Assembly: GCA_021784835.1 (NCBI GenBank)
Contig: JAJYHI010000015.1
Coordinates: 1-20,168, forward strand
Length of the DNA: 20,168 nucleotides
Direction of reading: 5' to 3'
Source: a bacterium
GTDB taxonomy: Bacteria > SZUA-79 > Acidulodesulfobacterales > Acidulodesulfobacteraceae
The notes under the pieces were generated by a model. That model saw nothing but the letters and a program-made list of their open reading frames with translations. It was not told the origin of the DNA and ran no database searches. Position 1 is the stretch's first letter. Each line of letters opens with the position of its first letter. Below, piece after piece: positions 7,605-15,595 of the stretch. The position numbers were made by a program, and so were the translations under genes.

Positions 7605-8651
7605 TTAGCGATATTTTTTTATTAGCGTATAATTATTCGTTCTCTGCGCAGGAATAAATCCCGCGTCCTTAATTAATCTAACCATTAATTTTTCATCGAC
7701 TGTTCTGTTTGCCGTTCCCGCCGCTTTTACTACGTTTTCTTCAAGCATTGTGGAACCCATATCGTTAGCTCCGAAACTTAACGCGACCTGTCCCATTTTC
7801 GCTCCCTGCGTTACCCATGACGCCTGAATATTATCGAAATTGTCTAAAACTATTCTTGAAACCGCAAGTACTTTAAGATAATAATGACCGAAAACGCCCC
7901 TTGGATTAAGCGACGTATTTTTACTCTGAAAACTCCAAGGAATAAAAGCCTTGAAACCGCCGGTTTTATCCTGAAGGTCTCTAAGTTTTAAAAGATGTTC
8001 CACTATATCTTCATCGGTTTCTATAGTTCCGAACATCATGGTGGCGGAAGAATTTAAACCCGCATTGTGAACTTCTTCCATGACTTTAAGCCACTGCCCG
8101 CTGTCTATCTTATTCGGGCTTATTTTTTTTCTTACCCTGTCGACTAATATTTCCGCTCCTCCGCCCGGTACGGAATTCAAGCCTGCTTCTTTCAAAAGAT
8201 TTACGGTTTCTCTGATAGTCATATCGTTTGAACGGGCGATAAAAGTAATCTCCGGCGGAGAAAACGCATGTATATGTATATCGAAATTTTCTTTAATATC
8301 GTTTAACAGATTAATATAGTAGTCTATAGTTATATCGGGATTTAATCCTCCCTGAAGAAGAATCTGCGTACCGGAAAGTTCTTTTGTTTCCCTGATTTTA
8401 TCGAAAATTTGTTCTTTCGTCAGCACGTAAGCGTCGTCGTCGCACACTCCGTATTTTTTGTAAAAAGCGCAAAATTTACATTCCGAGATGCAGACGTTGG
8501 TGTAGTTAATATTTCTGTCTATAATAAACGTGACTATATCGTCCGGATGTTTTTTCTTTCTTATACCGTCGGCTATTTTTCCAAGTTCGATAATGTTATC
8601 GTTTTTAAACAGCGACAAAGCATCTTTTTTGCCTATCCTATATTTGTTCAT
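7605..8651 (-). CDS. mqnC: Dehypoxanthine futalosine cyclase (radical SAM, menaquinone synthesis)
   Basis: This 348-residue radical SAM enzyme matches MqnC, which cyclises dehypoxanthine futalosine to cyclic dehypoxanthinyl futalosine in the futalosine route to menaquinone. The signature NINYTNVC-x3-C-x2-C places the [4Fe-4S] ligands at C54, C58 and C61. Later blocks typical of MqnC include HAFSPPEI, the PGGGAEIL stretch, QASWVTQG, and FGANDMGSTMLEENVV near the C-terminus. Length is normal for the family. The paralogue MqnE shares the cluster motif, but the later blocks favour MqnC. No other menaquinone gene is in the window, so the pathway is dispersed. It sits between fliI and dksA on the same strand. 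The ATG at 8651 has no Shine-Dalgarno, only an A/T leader. Confidence 0.9.
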   Translation of the reverse strand: MNKYRIGKKDALSLFKNDNIIELGKIADGIRKKKHPDDIVTFIIDRNINYTNVCISECKFCAFYKKYGVCDDDAYVLTKEQIFDKIRETKELSGTQILLQGGLNPDITIDYYINLLNDIKENFDIHIHAFSPPEITFIARSNDMTIRETVNLLKEAGLNSVPGGGAEILVDRVRKKISPNKIDSGQWLKVMEEVHNAGLNSSATMMFGTIETDEDIVEHLLKLRDLQDKTGGFKAFIPWSFQSKNTSLNPRGVFGHYYLKVLAVSRIVLDNFDNIQASWVTQGAKMGQVALSFGANDMGSTMLEENVVKAAGTANRTVDEKLMVRLIKDAGFIPAQRTNNYTLIKKYR

Positions 8652-8696
8652 ATTTTTTTATTTTATTTTTTTATATTTAGTTCGCGGTTTGTTTAT

Positions 8697-10019
8697 TTAA
8701 TTCAGCAGTCCGGTCATTTCGTTAATGCTTTCCTCGAAAGAATATTTTTCCTCGGGGGTCTGTTTTATAAAGTTTTCTATCTTAGATATATGGTCTATGG
8801 CAAAATCTATCGCTTCGCTGGAACCTTTGGAATAAGCGCCGATATTTATAAGGTCTTCGTTTACCCTGTATTCCGAAACCACTTTTAAAACCTCTCGTGC
8901 GGACAGCAGATGCTCTTTTGAAACTATGTCCGGCATGACGCGGGACAAACTGTTTAAAACGTCTATCGCCGGAAATATTCCTTTTTCCGCCGTTTTTCTC
9001 GAAAGAACTATATGTCCGTCGAGTATAGACCTTACCGTGTCGGAAACAGGTTCGTTCATATCGTCGCCTTCTACTAAAACCGTATATATTCCGGTGATGC
9101 TTCCTTTATCGGAGTTGGCAGCTCTTTCTAACAGTTTCGGCAAAACGCTGAAAACGGATGGCGTATAGCCTCTTACCGTCGGAGGTTCTCCCGCCGAAAG
9201 TCCTATTTCCCTCGAAGCCATTGCAAACCTGGTAATGGAATCCATAAGAAAAAGCACGTCAAGTCCTTTGTCCCTAAAATATTCCGCAAGGGCTGTCGCC
9301 GCAAAAGCTCCTCTCATTCTGACCAACGGGGATTTATCCGACGTAGCGACGATAACGGCGGATTTTTTTAAACCTTCTTCTCCTAGACTTTTTTCTATAA
9401 ATTCTTTAACTTCGCGCCCTCTTTCGCCGATAAGCGCTATAATATTTACGTCTGATTTAGAATATTTGGTAAACATGCCGAGAAGAGTGCTTTTGCCGAC
9501 CCCTGAGCCGGCAAATATACCTATCCTCTGCCCTTTGCCTATCGTCAAAAAAGAATTTACCGCCCTTACTCCGACGTCCATAACTTCGTTAATTCTTTTT
9601 CTGGATAAAGGAGATGGAGGCTCGTTGACTATCTTTGCATAACCGCCGCATTGAATTTTTCCTTTATCGTCTAACGGATTGCCGAACGGATCCACGACTC
9701 TTCCCAGCAGTTCTTCGCCTGCCGGAAATTTTTCCTCTTCTTCTAAAAGAATAACCTCGCTTTCTAAACTTATGCCTCCTATATCGCCGTAAGGCATAAG
9801 AACTGCCTTGTCGTCTTTAAAACCGATAACTTCTGCGGTGATACCTTTTGAAGACACGTCGTTTTTACCTTTAATGCGGCAGATTTTTCCTATGGAAAGA
9901 TCAGGATGTTTAGCTTCAAGGACGAGTCCGACGGCTTTAACTATTTTTCCCTTTATAAGCATAGGATTGAAGTCTTGGAGCATACCGGCGTATTCTTTTA
10001 AATTTATAAGTCTTCCCAT
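8697..10019 (-). CDS. fliI: Flagellar export ATPase FliI
   Basis: This 440-residue protein is the hexameric ATPase of the flagellar type III export apparatus at the cytoplasmic face of the basal body. It has an N-terminal beta-barrel region (about 20-95), then the F1-like catalytic domain with Walker A AGSGVGKST (170-178), the catalytic-Glu block GERGREV (198-204), Walker B VLFLMD (255-260) followed by SITRFAMASREIGL, and the GYTPSVF and GSITGIYTVL stretches typical of FliI. Length is normal (about 430-460), and all catalytic residues are intact. It follows flgJ by 57 bases on the same strand, so the two are probably co-transcribed. FliH and FliJ are not in the window. The start ATG at 10019 lacks a visible ribosome site. 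Confusion with virulence type III ATPases is unlikely given the flagellar neighbours. Confidence 0.95.
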   Translation of the reverse strand: MGRLINLKEYAGMLQDFNPMLIKGKIVKAVGLVLEAKHPDLSIGKICRIKGKNDVSSKGITAEVIGFKDDKAVLMPYGDIGGISLESEVILLEEEEKFPAGEELLGRVVDPFGNPLDDKGKIQCGGYAKIVNEPPSPLSRKRINEVMDVGVRAVNSFLTIGKGQRIGIFAGSGVGKSTLLGMFTKYSKSDVNIIALIGERGREVKEFIEKSLGEEGLKKSAVIVATSDKSPLVRMRGAFAATALAEYFRDKGLDVLFLMDSITRFAMASREIGLSAGEPPTVRGYTPSVFSVLPKLLERAANSDKGSITGIYTVLVEGDDMNEPVSDTVRSILDGHIVLSRKTAEKGIFPAIDVLNSLSRVMPDIVSKEHLLSAREVLKVVSEYRVNEDLINIGAYSKGSSEAIDFAIDHISKIENFIKQTPEEKYSFEESINEMTGLLN

Positions 10020-10076
10020 AATATAAAATAAACGATATGATAAAATTTATACGATAATAATCCCGCTTAAAATTAA

Positions 10077-10976
10077 TCAAGAGTATTCTTTATAGTAAGC
10101 AAGAACGGTTTTTACGTAATTTTCCGTTTCTTCAAACGGCGGTATTCCGTTATATTTTTCGACATTTCCTATACCGGCGTTGTATGCGGCAAGAGCAAGC
10201 TCGGTATTGCCTCCGTAACGGTCCAAAAGCTGTTTAAGGTAAAGCGTTCCGCCTAAAACGTTGCCTTCGGGATCGTAAGGATCGACGCCCAGTTCTTCTG
10301 CAGTTTTAGGCATTAACTGCATAAGTCCGACGGCGCCTTTATTGGAAACGGCATAAGGATTAAAACCGGATTCCGTTTTGATTACGGCTTTTATTAAACC
10401 GTACGGAACGCCGTAAATTTCGGAAGCTTTTTTTGCAAGACCGTCGGCGGTGGCATAATCTTCGGTAACTCCTGAGGCGTCAGAACCGGAAGCGCCGTCG
10501 GATTTCAAAGCGTTAAGTTTCAGTCCTTCGGCGCCGGCGCCCCCATATTTTGAAGCTAATCCGTATGCCTGAAATAAATTGCCGGTAGCGGACATAGAAG
10601 CGACAGAAGAACTTAGTCCTTTTATTCCGTCCTTTGCTATCAAAGACGGATGCTCTTTAAAATAATCGACGATCATTTTTGCTATGCCTATGCCTTTACC
10701 GTAGCTGTTGTTGTTAGCTACGGCCTCGTAAAAAAGGGAATTGTAAATTTTATAGCCGGTACCTTTATCTATAAAAGAGCCTTTTTCCACTGCCTTAGAC
10801 ATAGAATCAAAAATCATATTTAAAAAAAGGCTTTCGAATTTAACGGCGACCGTTTTTATTTCGCTAAGCTCTTCAGGGGTAATTTCATTTTTACCGTTAT
10901 TTTTAACGGAAGCTTCGCTCGAAATTTTCGGTTCCGAAGAAACCGGAATGTTAAGATTAATATTTAATTTTTCCAT
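10077..10976 (-). CDS. flgJ: FlgJ-type rod-binding protein fused to a lytic transglycosylase
   Basis: This 299-residue two-domain protein combines rod assembly with wall opening. Residues about 38-108 form the FlgJ rod-binding domain ([13 protein letters not shown], then [19 protein letters not shown] and [10 protein letters not shown]). A low-complexity Ser/Gly/Ala linker spans about 112-175. Residues about 178-296 are a GH23 Slt-type transglycosylase domain with catalytic E202 (TESGFNP), GLMQLMP (217-223) and AAYNAG (263-268). Enterobacterial FlgJ instead carries an N-acetylglucosaminidase. There is no signal peptide, as expected for FlgJ, which is exported through the flagellar apparatus. 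It leads an apparent flgJ-fliI transcription unit diverging from motA. The ATG at 10976 has no Shine-Dalgarno. Confidence 0.88.
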   Translation of the reverse strand: MEKLNINLNIPVSSEPKISSEASVKNNGKNEITPEELSEIKTVAVKFESLFLNMIFDSMSKAVEKGSFIDKGTGYKIYNSLFYEAVANNNSYGKGIGIAKMIVDYFKEHPSLIAKDGIKGLSSSVASMSATGNLFQAYGLASKYGGAGAEGLKLNALKSDGASGSDASGVTEDYATADGLAKKASEIYGVPYGLIKAVIKTESGFNPYAVSNKGAVGLMQLMPKTAEELGVDPYDPEGNVLGGTLYLKQLLDRYGGNTELALAAYNAGIGNVEKYNGIPPFEETENYVKTVLAYYKEYS

Positions 10977-11037
10977 TGTCGTTTAAAATATGCGGCATGA
11001 ACGCAACTTAAATTTAATATAAATTTTAATTTTTTAT

Positions 11038-11046
11038 ATTATATCA
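11038..11046 (-). promoter_or_regulatory. Candidate extended -10 promoter for flgJ-fliI
   Basis: On the minus strand the string TGATATAAT (TGn plus a perfect TATAAT) lies about 62 bases upstream of the flgJ ATG. No convincing -35 box is seen, which is tolerable for extended -10 promoters. The 240-base spacer 10977-11216 is otherwise AT-rich and holds no gene. Confidence 0.35.
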
Positions 11047-11121
11047 TAATGCCAACGTTAATAAAAGTTTAACCGGCGGCTATAAAATCATCGTTTATTA
11101 TTAAAATTGATTTATAAGATA

Positions 11122-11150
11122 TTTAAAAAAAATATTTTTTGTATTATAAT
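11122..11150 (+). promoter_or_regulatory. Candidate promoter for motAB
   Basis: TATAAT at 11145-11150 has a weak TTTAAA 17 bases upstream (11122-11127). A second TATAAT lies at 11185-11190, about 26 bases before the motA ATG, and would give a very short leader. No convincing sigma-28 or sigma-54 site was found. Confidence 0.25.
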
Positions 11151-11216
11151 ATAGAAAATTTATTATTATTTAGATTTATTTTAATATAATTTAATCTTTT
11201 TATAAATATACAAACA

Positions 11217-11999
11217 ATGGATATAGCTTCTATTATCGGTTTTATATTGGGTCTCGGCGGAATAATATTCGGAAATTTCCTCCAAGGTTCTAATTTGATG
11301 CAATTGCTTGACCCTATCGGTTTCGTAATAGTTATAGTAGGAACAACCGGCGCAACGGTTGCCGGAAACAGGATGGATAACCTTAAAAAAGCGATTATAT
11401 CCGCAAAAGGAGTTATTTTATCAAAAAAAGTCGATTATGAAACTACAATTTCCGACCTGTTGAATTACGCAACGAAAGCAAGAAAAAACGGCGTTCTTGC
11501 ATTGGAATCGGAAATAGAAGCCTCATCCGACCCTTTTATAAAAAAAGCGCTTCAGTTAGTAGTGGACGGCATAGATCCTCAGGTAGTCATGGATATTATG
11601 GAAACGGAGTTGTCTAATATAGAAGAATTCGGCGACGAAAGCGTTAAAATATTCGAGCAGGCGGGCGGCTATTCACCGACGCTCGGCATCATAGGAGCAG
11701 TCTTAGGTCTTATACACGTTATGCAGCATCTGAACCAGCCTAACAGACTAGGCGCAGGTATTGCAGTCGCATTTACGGCAACGCTTTACGGTCTTGCTTT
11801 TGCAAACACCATACTTTTTCCTATATCCAGTAAACTTAAAATGAACCTTAAAGTGGAAGTTTTAAGGTACGAGCTTATCCTTATGGGCATAAGAAGCATT
11901 CAGAACGGCGAAAATCCTAGACTTATAGAAGAAAAACTTAAGTCTTTTTTAAGCACAGAGCAGAAAAAAGCTTACGATTTGAAAAATGGAGAAAAATAA
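11217..11999 (+). CDS. motA: Flagellar stator protein MotA
   Basis: This 260-residue protein is the MotA/PomA subunit of the ion-driven flagellar stator. Four membrane segments lie at about 2-20, 33-51, 152-171 and 179-201. A large cytoplasmic loop between segments 2 and 3 carries the charged pair expected to contact FliG (R89 and E97 in ARKNGVLALESE). The conserved Pro before segment 3 (P154 in GGYSPTLGIIGAVLG) and the AFTATLYGLAFAN block in segment 4 are present. Length is closer to PomA and Gram-positive MotA than to E. coli MotA, but the driving ion cannot be read from this. motB follows two bases after the stop. The ATG has no Shine-Dalgarno, only an A-rich leader. Confidence 0.95.
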   Translation: MDIASIIGFILGLGGIIFGNFLQGSNLMQLLDPIGFVIVIVGTTGATVAGNRMDNLKKAIISAKGVILSKKVDYETTISDLLNYATKARKNGVLALESEIEASSDPFIKKALQLVVDGIDPQVVMDIMETELSNIEEFGDESVKIFEQAGGYSPTLGIIGAVLGLIHVMQHLNQPNRLGAGIAVAFTATLYGLAFANTILFPISSKLKMNLKVEVLRYELILMGIRSIQNGENPRLIEEKLKSFLSTEQKKAYDLKNGEK

Positions 12000-12001
12000 G
12001 A

Positions 12002-12796
12002 ATGTCCAGAAAAAAGAAAAAATGTCCGGAACATTCGAATTCCGAAAGATGGATGATCAGCTATGGGGATTTTCTTACCACTCTCCTGTCCTTTTTTATA
12101 GTAATGTTTGCAATATCGAAAGTAAACAACGTCAGATTAAAGGAGCTTGCAATTTCGATACAGCAGGCATTTGGAGCCAATAAGTTTATAACGGTTTCGC
12201 GTTCAAAGCCGAATATAGCTTCTACTCCAAAGATAGTAGTGCCTAAGGTTTCGCCTTCCCAATTTAAGGTATCTAAATCGAATAAAAAGCTCATTAAAGA
12301 AGAACGGCAGGAATCGGCGGTATTTACGGGAATAGAATCAAAAATAAAATCTTTTGCCGCCGGAAATGCATCGTATAAATCTTCGCTAAGAGTTTATAAA
12401 TCTACGAGGGGCCTTGTTATATCTCTTAAGGGTTCAAGCTTTTTTAATTCCGGCAGTGCAAGAATAATAACAAAATATCATCCGCTATTAAAATATATAG
12501 CTTCCGAACTATTAAAAGTCGACAATAATATATCCATAGAAGGATATACCGATTCTACGCCGATACGAAGCGTAAAATATCCAAACAACTGGATGCTTTC
12601 AACCGCAAGGGCGGTCAACGTCCTGAGTTTTTTTATAAAAAGCGTTAATTTTCCCCCGGCTAGGCTGTCTGCTTCCGGATACGGCAAATACAAACCTGTA
12701 GCCAGCAATTCTACCGCCGCCGGACGCGCACTTAACAGGCGCGTCAACATAGTCGTTATGTCTAACTTTTTAAACAACGAACTTCCAAGTTCATGA
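12002..12796 (+). CDS. motB: Flagellar stator protein MotB (OmpA-like peptidoglycan-binding)
   Basis: This 264-residue protein anchors the stator to peptidoglycan. After a short basic N-terminus comes the single membrane segment (about 19-40), which contains the ion-binding Asp at 23 in YGDFLTTLLSFF. A periplasmic linker runs to about residue 125. The C-terminal OmpA-like domain (about 130-255) has the peptidoglycan-binding pattern: IEGYTDSTPI, NNWMLSTARAVNV, ASGYGKYKP and NRRVNIVV. GGAG within the end of motA serves as its ribosome site about ten bases before the ATG, so the pair is translationally coupled. Its TGA lies in a TCATGA palindrome that also provides the stop codon of the converging PilZ gene. 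Confidence 0.95.
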   Translation: MSRKKKKCPEHSNSERWMISYGDFLTTLLSFFIVMFAISKVNNVRLKELAISIQQAFGANKFITVSRSKPNIASTPKIVVPKVSPSQFKVSKSNKKLIKEERQESAVFTGIESKIKSFAAGNASYKSSLRVYKSTRGLVISLKGSSFFNSGSARIITKYHPLLKYIASELLKVDNNISIEGYTDSTPIRSVKYPNNWMLSTARAVNVLSFFIKSVNFPPARLSASGYGKYKPVASNSTAAGRALNRRVNIVVMSNFLNNELPSS

Positions 12797-13792
12797 TAGC
12801 CGCTCAATATTCTGTTTAGCTATCTGCCGTCTCTGCTGTTCAAAGGTAAACTTAATTATTTCGTCTCTGTCCGATTCGTTTATTGCGGTGAATTTGCATG
12901 CAAAAGAAATCTTGGCTTTATTTGAACCTTCGTCGGGCGGATATTCGGAAACGTTAACGACTTGTGCCAGAGCTTTTACTACGAATTGAGGAATGGAAGG
13001 AAACAGCATAGTAATCTTTAATATGTCGCCGCGTTTTAATTTCAAATCCTCTTTATTTTTCTCTTTATTTTGAGCAGCATTGTTTTTATCTGTTTCTTCT
13101 TCTGTTTCTTCGGTCCACATAATTCCGGAACCGCTTATGGATACCCTTTTTTCTTTAACGTCCGAAAAAATAGACGCTTCGGGATTTAATATGGACAAAA
13201 TAACATCCAATTTACTGTTTATGGCTATCAAAAGATTTTCTAATTTAGGATTTATAGGGGTATCTTCGTCCTTTTCGCCATGCGTTCCGTATACTTTCGG
13301 CGAAGCTACGCCGTAAATTCCATAGACCGACGTAGTAAAAGAAGGTCTGGAAATATAAGACTCTTTAGTTTCAAGAAATTCTTCCATAGAAATTTTTTGA
13401 TAAATAAACTGTATAACGGCAATTACCCTGACAAACTCCCTTCCTTCCCTTTCTTCTATAGGCTGGCCGGAAACATTTGCCTGAAGAAAAATACCGCCGG
13501 TATTTCTAAGAATTTTCTCTGCCGCAATTTTATATTTATATGTTTTAGAAAATCCATAGCTAGTTATATTTATATCTGATGTTTTTTTTATAAGTTCTAT
13601 ATACTTTTCCGTATCGCAATCGTTTGATTCAAATTCTACGACTTTTTTATCTTCAAAGCAGGCGTATAAAACGACGCTTAAAAGATTTTTATCTGTCTTA
13701 GTAATATATCCTTTAAATTTATTTTTCGGAGTTTCTAAAACTATCTCCTGATTTTCATAAAAAAAATTATCGTAATCTTCCGCGCTATTCAT
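12791..13792 (-). CDS. PilZ-type c-di-GMP receptor, probably flagellar
   Basis: This 333-residue protein has a YcgR-like beta-rich N-terminal region (about 12-105) followed by a PilZ domain split by a long insert. The first c-di-GMP motif RxxxR is present as R118-EFV-R122. About 95 residues later comes the second motif region, SISGSG at 218-223, with Ser where Asp/Asn is usual. The C-terminal strands and final helix (DRDEIIKFTFEQQRRQI, about 308-323) are typical of PilZ proteins. The insert contains a predicted helix NPKLENLLIAINSKLDVILSIL (181-202), reminiscent of the helical insertion of tetrameric PilZ proteins (tPilZ). Position next to motAB suggests a role as a motor brake or regulator, but that is inference. 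The gene is 37 bases downstream of a small possible chaperone gene, and its stop overlaps that of motB. Confidence 0.72.
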   Translation of the reverse strand: MNSAEDYDNFFYENQEIVLETPKNKFKGYITKTDKNLLSVVLYACFEDKKVVEFESNDCDTEKYIELIKKTSDINITSYGFSKTYKYKIAAEKILRNTGGIFLQANVSGQPIEEREGREFVRVIAVIQFIYQKISMEEFLETKESYISRPSFTTSVYGIYGVASPKVYGTHGEKDEDTPINPKLENLLIAINSKLDVILSILNPEASIFSDVKEKRVSISGSGIMWTEETEEETDKNNAAQNKEKNKEDLKLKRGDILKITMLFPSIPQFVVKALAQVVNVSEYPPDEGSNKAKISFACKFTAINESDRDEIIKFTFEQQRRQIAKQNIERLS

Positions 13793-13829
13793 TTATCGTC
13801 CGTCCGTTTTTTATTTAATTTAATAATTG

Positions 13830-14189
13830 TTAGTTTGATTTATAAGCTTTTATAGCCGAAGAAATTTTATTAAGCATCGCTATTTTTTCGCCGACGTTTT
13901 CTTTCATGCCGTCCAGCATATCGATAATTTTTTTATCCGATTCTATAATATATGATAATTTATTCTGTATATCGATTTTATAAACTTCTTCGTTTATGTT
14001 TTTAAACCTGCTTAAATCTAAATTTTCACAGCGTATGCCGGATTTAAAAAACAATCTCGTCAGCAAAACTTTTCTTTCGAATATTTTTTTTAAATTAACC
14101 GGATTTTCTCTTTTTTCGGATAAAATTAACATTATATAATTATTCAATATAATAATATTATCGGCAATTTTTAATTTCAATAAATTCAT
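13830..14189 (-). CDS. Small helical protein, possibly a FlgN/FliT-like export chaperone
   Basis: No recognisable family motif is present. The 119-residue protein is predicted mostly helical and highly charged, with no signal peptide. The C-terminal half (about 70-119) forms an amphipathic helical stretch ending in LNKISSAIKAYKSN. Flagellar export chaperones such as FlgN and FliT are similarly short, helical and poorly conserved, and FlgN often ends in a comparable Lys/Ala/Tyr helix. Location upstream of the PilZ gene in a flagellar locus containing flgK and flgL, the usual FlgN clients, makes this plausible but unproven. The ATG at 14189 has no Shine-Dalgarno; Met20 is an alternative start, since the first 19 residues are unusually hydrophobic and AT-encoded. 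Confidence 0.55.
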   Translation of the reverse strand: MNLLKLKIADNIIILNNYIMLILSEKRENPVNLKKIFERKVLLTRLFFKSGIRCENLDLSRFKNINEEVYKIDIQNKLSYIIESDKKIIDMLDGMKENVGEKIAMLNKISSAIKAYKSN

Positions 14190-14190
14190 T

Positions 14191-14220
14191 TTTTTATTTA
14201 TTTTTATTTATTTTTATTTG
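14191..14220. repeat. Three tandem copies of a TTTTTATTTA decamer
   Basis: TTTTTATTTA occurs three times head to tail (the last copy ends in G) immediately upstream of the minus-strand gene that starts at 14189. It forms that gene's A-rich leader when transcribed. It may be simple slippage, or an A-rich ribosome-standby sequence. Confidence 0.6.
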
Positions 14221-14247
14221 CTTATTAATTATAATAACTATTATAAT
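14218..14247 (+). promoter_or_regulatory. Candidate sigma-70 promoter for the HDOD signalling cluster
   Basis: TTGCTT (14218-14223) and a perfect TATAAT (14242-14247) are separated by 18 bases. The ATG of the first gene follows 43 bases later. A second TATAAT at 14260-14265 lacks a -35 partner. Confidence 0.4.
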
Positions 14248-14290
14248 TTTATAATATGATATAATATAAATCAACACAAAACGGAAAAAT

Positions 14291-14671
14291 ATGCAGAAAA
14301 TTAAAACCGACAAATTAAAAGCAGGGGATGTCCTGGCAAAAGATATAGTTTCCAGAAAAGGTATAACTATTCTTAAAAAAGGAACGGAATTAACCGATAA
14401 ATTTATAGAAAATATAAAAAAAATAAGCGGCGAATATTCTTCTCCCGAAGAAATGCATATATTTATAGAAGGAACCGGCCGCGACAGGGAAAAAGATAAT
14501 GAAATTTCCGTAGAAAATAAAGAAAAAATGGAAAAAGAGATAGCGTCTTTAGAAAAAAGATTTAAAAATGACGATGGTTATGAATATATGGAAGAAATCA
14601 AAGACGCAATTAAAAATCAGATAATTAAATTTTACGGCGAAACCCATAATTCCGGTGAACGCGGCAAATGA
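14291..14671 (+). CDS. Small protein with a beta-rich domain like those N-terminal to HD-GYP proteins
   Basis: This 126-residue protein opens with a pattern seen at the N-terminus of many HD-GYP phosphodiesterases (DUF3391-like): a short strand, LKAGDVLAKDIVSRKG, ILKKGTELTDKFIENIKKI, then a strand HIFIEG near residue 60. The remainder is a charged helical region (about 66-126). Here the domain stands alone, and an HDOD protein is encoded immediately downstream with a 4-base ATGA overlap, so the two probably act together. In HD-GYP fusions this region is thought to be regulatory; its role as a separate protein is unknown. The ribosome site is weak (a GGA about seven bases before the ATG). Confidence 0.55.
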   Translation: MQKIKTDKLKAGDVLAKDIVSRKGITILKKGTELTDKFIENIKKISGEYSSPEEMHIFIEGTGRDREKDNEISVENKEKMEKEIASLEKRFKNDDGYEYMEEIKDAIKNQIIKFYGETHNSGERGK

Positions 14672-15570
14672 AAAAAATAGACACCTTGGACAAGTTAATA
14701 GCTACCGTTAAAAAAACCGAAAATATACCTACCCTGCCTAAGGTTTTAACTAAAATTTCGGAAGAAATAGATAACGATAATTTTTCTATCAAAAATATCG
14801 GCGATTTGATGTCCAAAGACGTTAGCCTGTCCGCAAGAATATTAAAAATAGTAAACTCTCCTTTTTACGGGTTTCCGCAAAGAATATACAGCATTAACCA
14901 TGCCATAGTGCTTTTAGGCGCAAACGTATTAAAGAGCATCGTAATTTCTACATCGGTTTTCACCGCAATGGAAGAAGCTATGACCGGTCTTTCGGAACAT
15001 TCCCTGTTCTGCGCATTCGCTTCCAAACATATTTCTCAGGAAATAAACAAAAGCATAAAAAAAACCGGCGAAACCGGTAAATTAAAATCAAACGAAAAAC
15101 AAAAACAACAGCAAACCGTAGATCCCGACAATATGTTTGCGGTCGGCTTGCTGCATGACATAGGGAAAATTATTATAGCAACGACTTTTAAGAAAGATTT
15201 TAAGACTATATTGGAAACAGCGCAAAAAGAAGAAAAACCTTTGGAAAAAGTAGAACATGATATTCTCAACATATCTCACGACCAGCTTGGGTATATGCTG
15301 GTAAAAGAATGGAATCTTCCTTCCTCTATATATATACCTATAAAATACCATCATAATCCCGCTCTTGCCGACGATTTCAAAAAAGAAACGGCGATATTAA
15401 ACATTGCGGATTTTTTGACAAGGGCTATGGGAGTTGGATTTTCAGGCTCAACTTACTTAGAAAAAATAAATACCGATTCCATGAATATTTTAGGAATTAA
15501 TATCGATTTTATAAAATCGGCGATAGAAGAAATTTATCTGTACAAAGACGAACTGAATATATTCGACTAG
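14668..15570 (+). CDS. HDOD-domain signalling protein
   Basis: This 300-residue protein is an HDOD-family protein, a divergent branch of the HD superfamily common in bacterial signalling. The N-terminal block is typical: NIPTLPKVLTKI (19-30), then KDVSLSARILKIVNSPFYG (50-68) and INHAIVLLG (76-84). Unlike many HDOD proteins, it keeps an intact HD pair with the following Lys (GLLHDIGKI, 160-168), plus H204 and H228-H229, so metal binding is conceivable. A Lys/Gln-rich low-complexity insert lies at about 128-151. Such proteins act in chemotaxis, c-di-GMP or phosphorelay pathways, usually by interaction. The start ATG overlaps the upstream stop as ATGA, implying coupling. The next gene, 25 bases on, is a GGDEF-type protein. 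Confidence 0.85.
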   Translation: MKKIDTLDKLIATVKKTENIPTLPKVLTKISEEIDNDNFSIKNIGDLMSKDVSLSARILKIVNSPFYGFPQRIYSINHAIVLLGANVLKSIVISTSVFTAMEEAMTGLSEHSLFCAFASKHISQEINKSIKKTGETGKLKSNEKQKQQQTVDPDNMFAVGLLHDIGKIIIATTFKKDFKTILETAQKEEKPLEKVEHDILNISHDQLGYMLVKEWNLPSSIYIPIKYHHNPALADDFKKETAILNIADFLTRAMGVGFSGSTYLEKINTDSMNILGINIDFIKSAIEEIYLYKDELNIFD

Positions 15571-15595
15571 TCAAATAAAAATTGAATAATAATGC

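Noticed and set aside
10539..10552. GGCGCCGGCGCC palindrome
   Set aside because: It lies inside the flgJ linker and is explained by Gly/Ala codons; no sign of an element or site.
11062..11085. Sigma-28-like TAAA...GGCTATAA upstream of motA
   Set aside because: Spacing between the boxes is about 12 bases instead of about 15, and the -10 box has two mismatches, so it is not convincing.
15066..15082. ACCGGCGAAACCGGT near-palindrome
   Set aside because: It encodes the TGETG part of the low-complexity insert in the HDOD protein and has no regulatory context.
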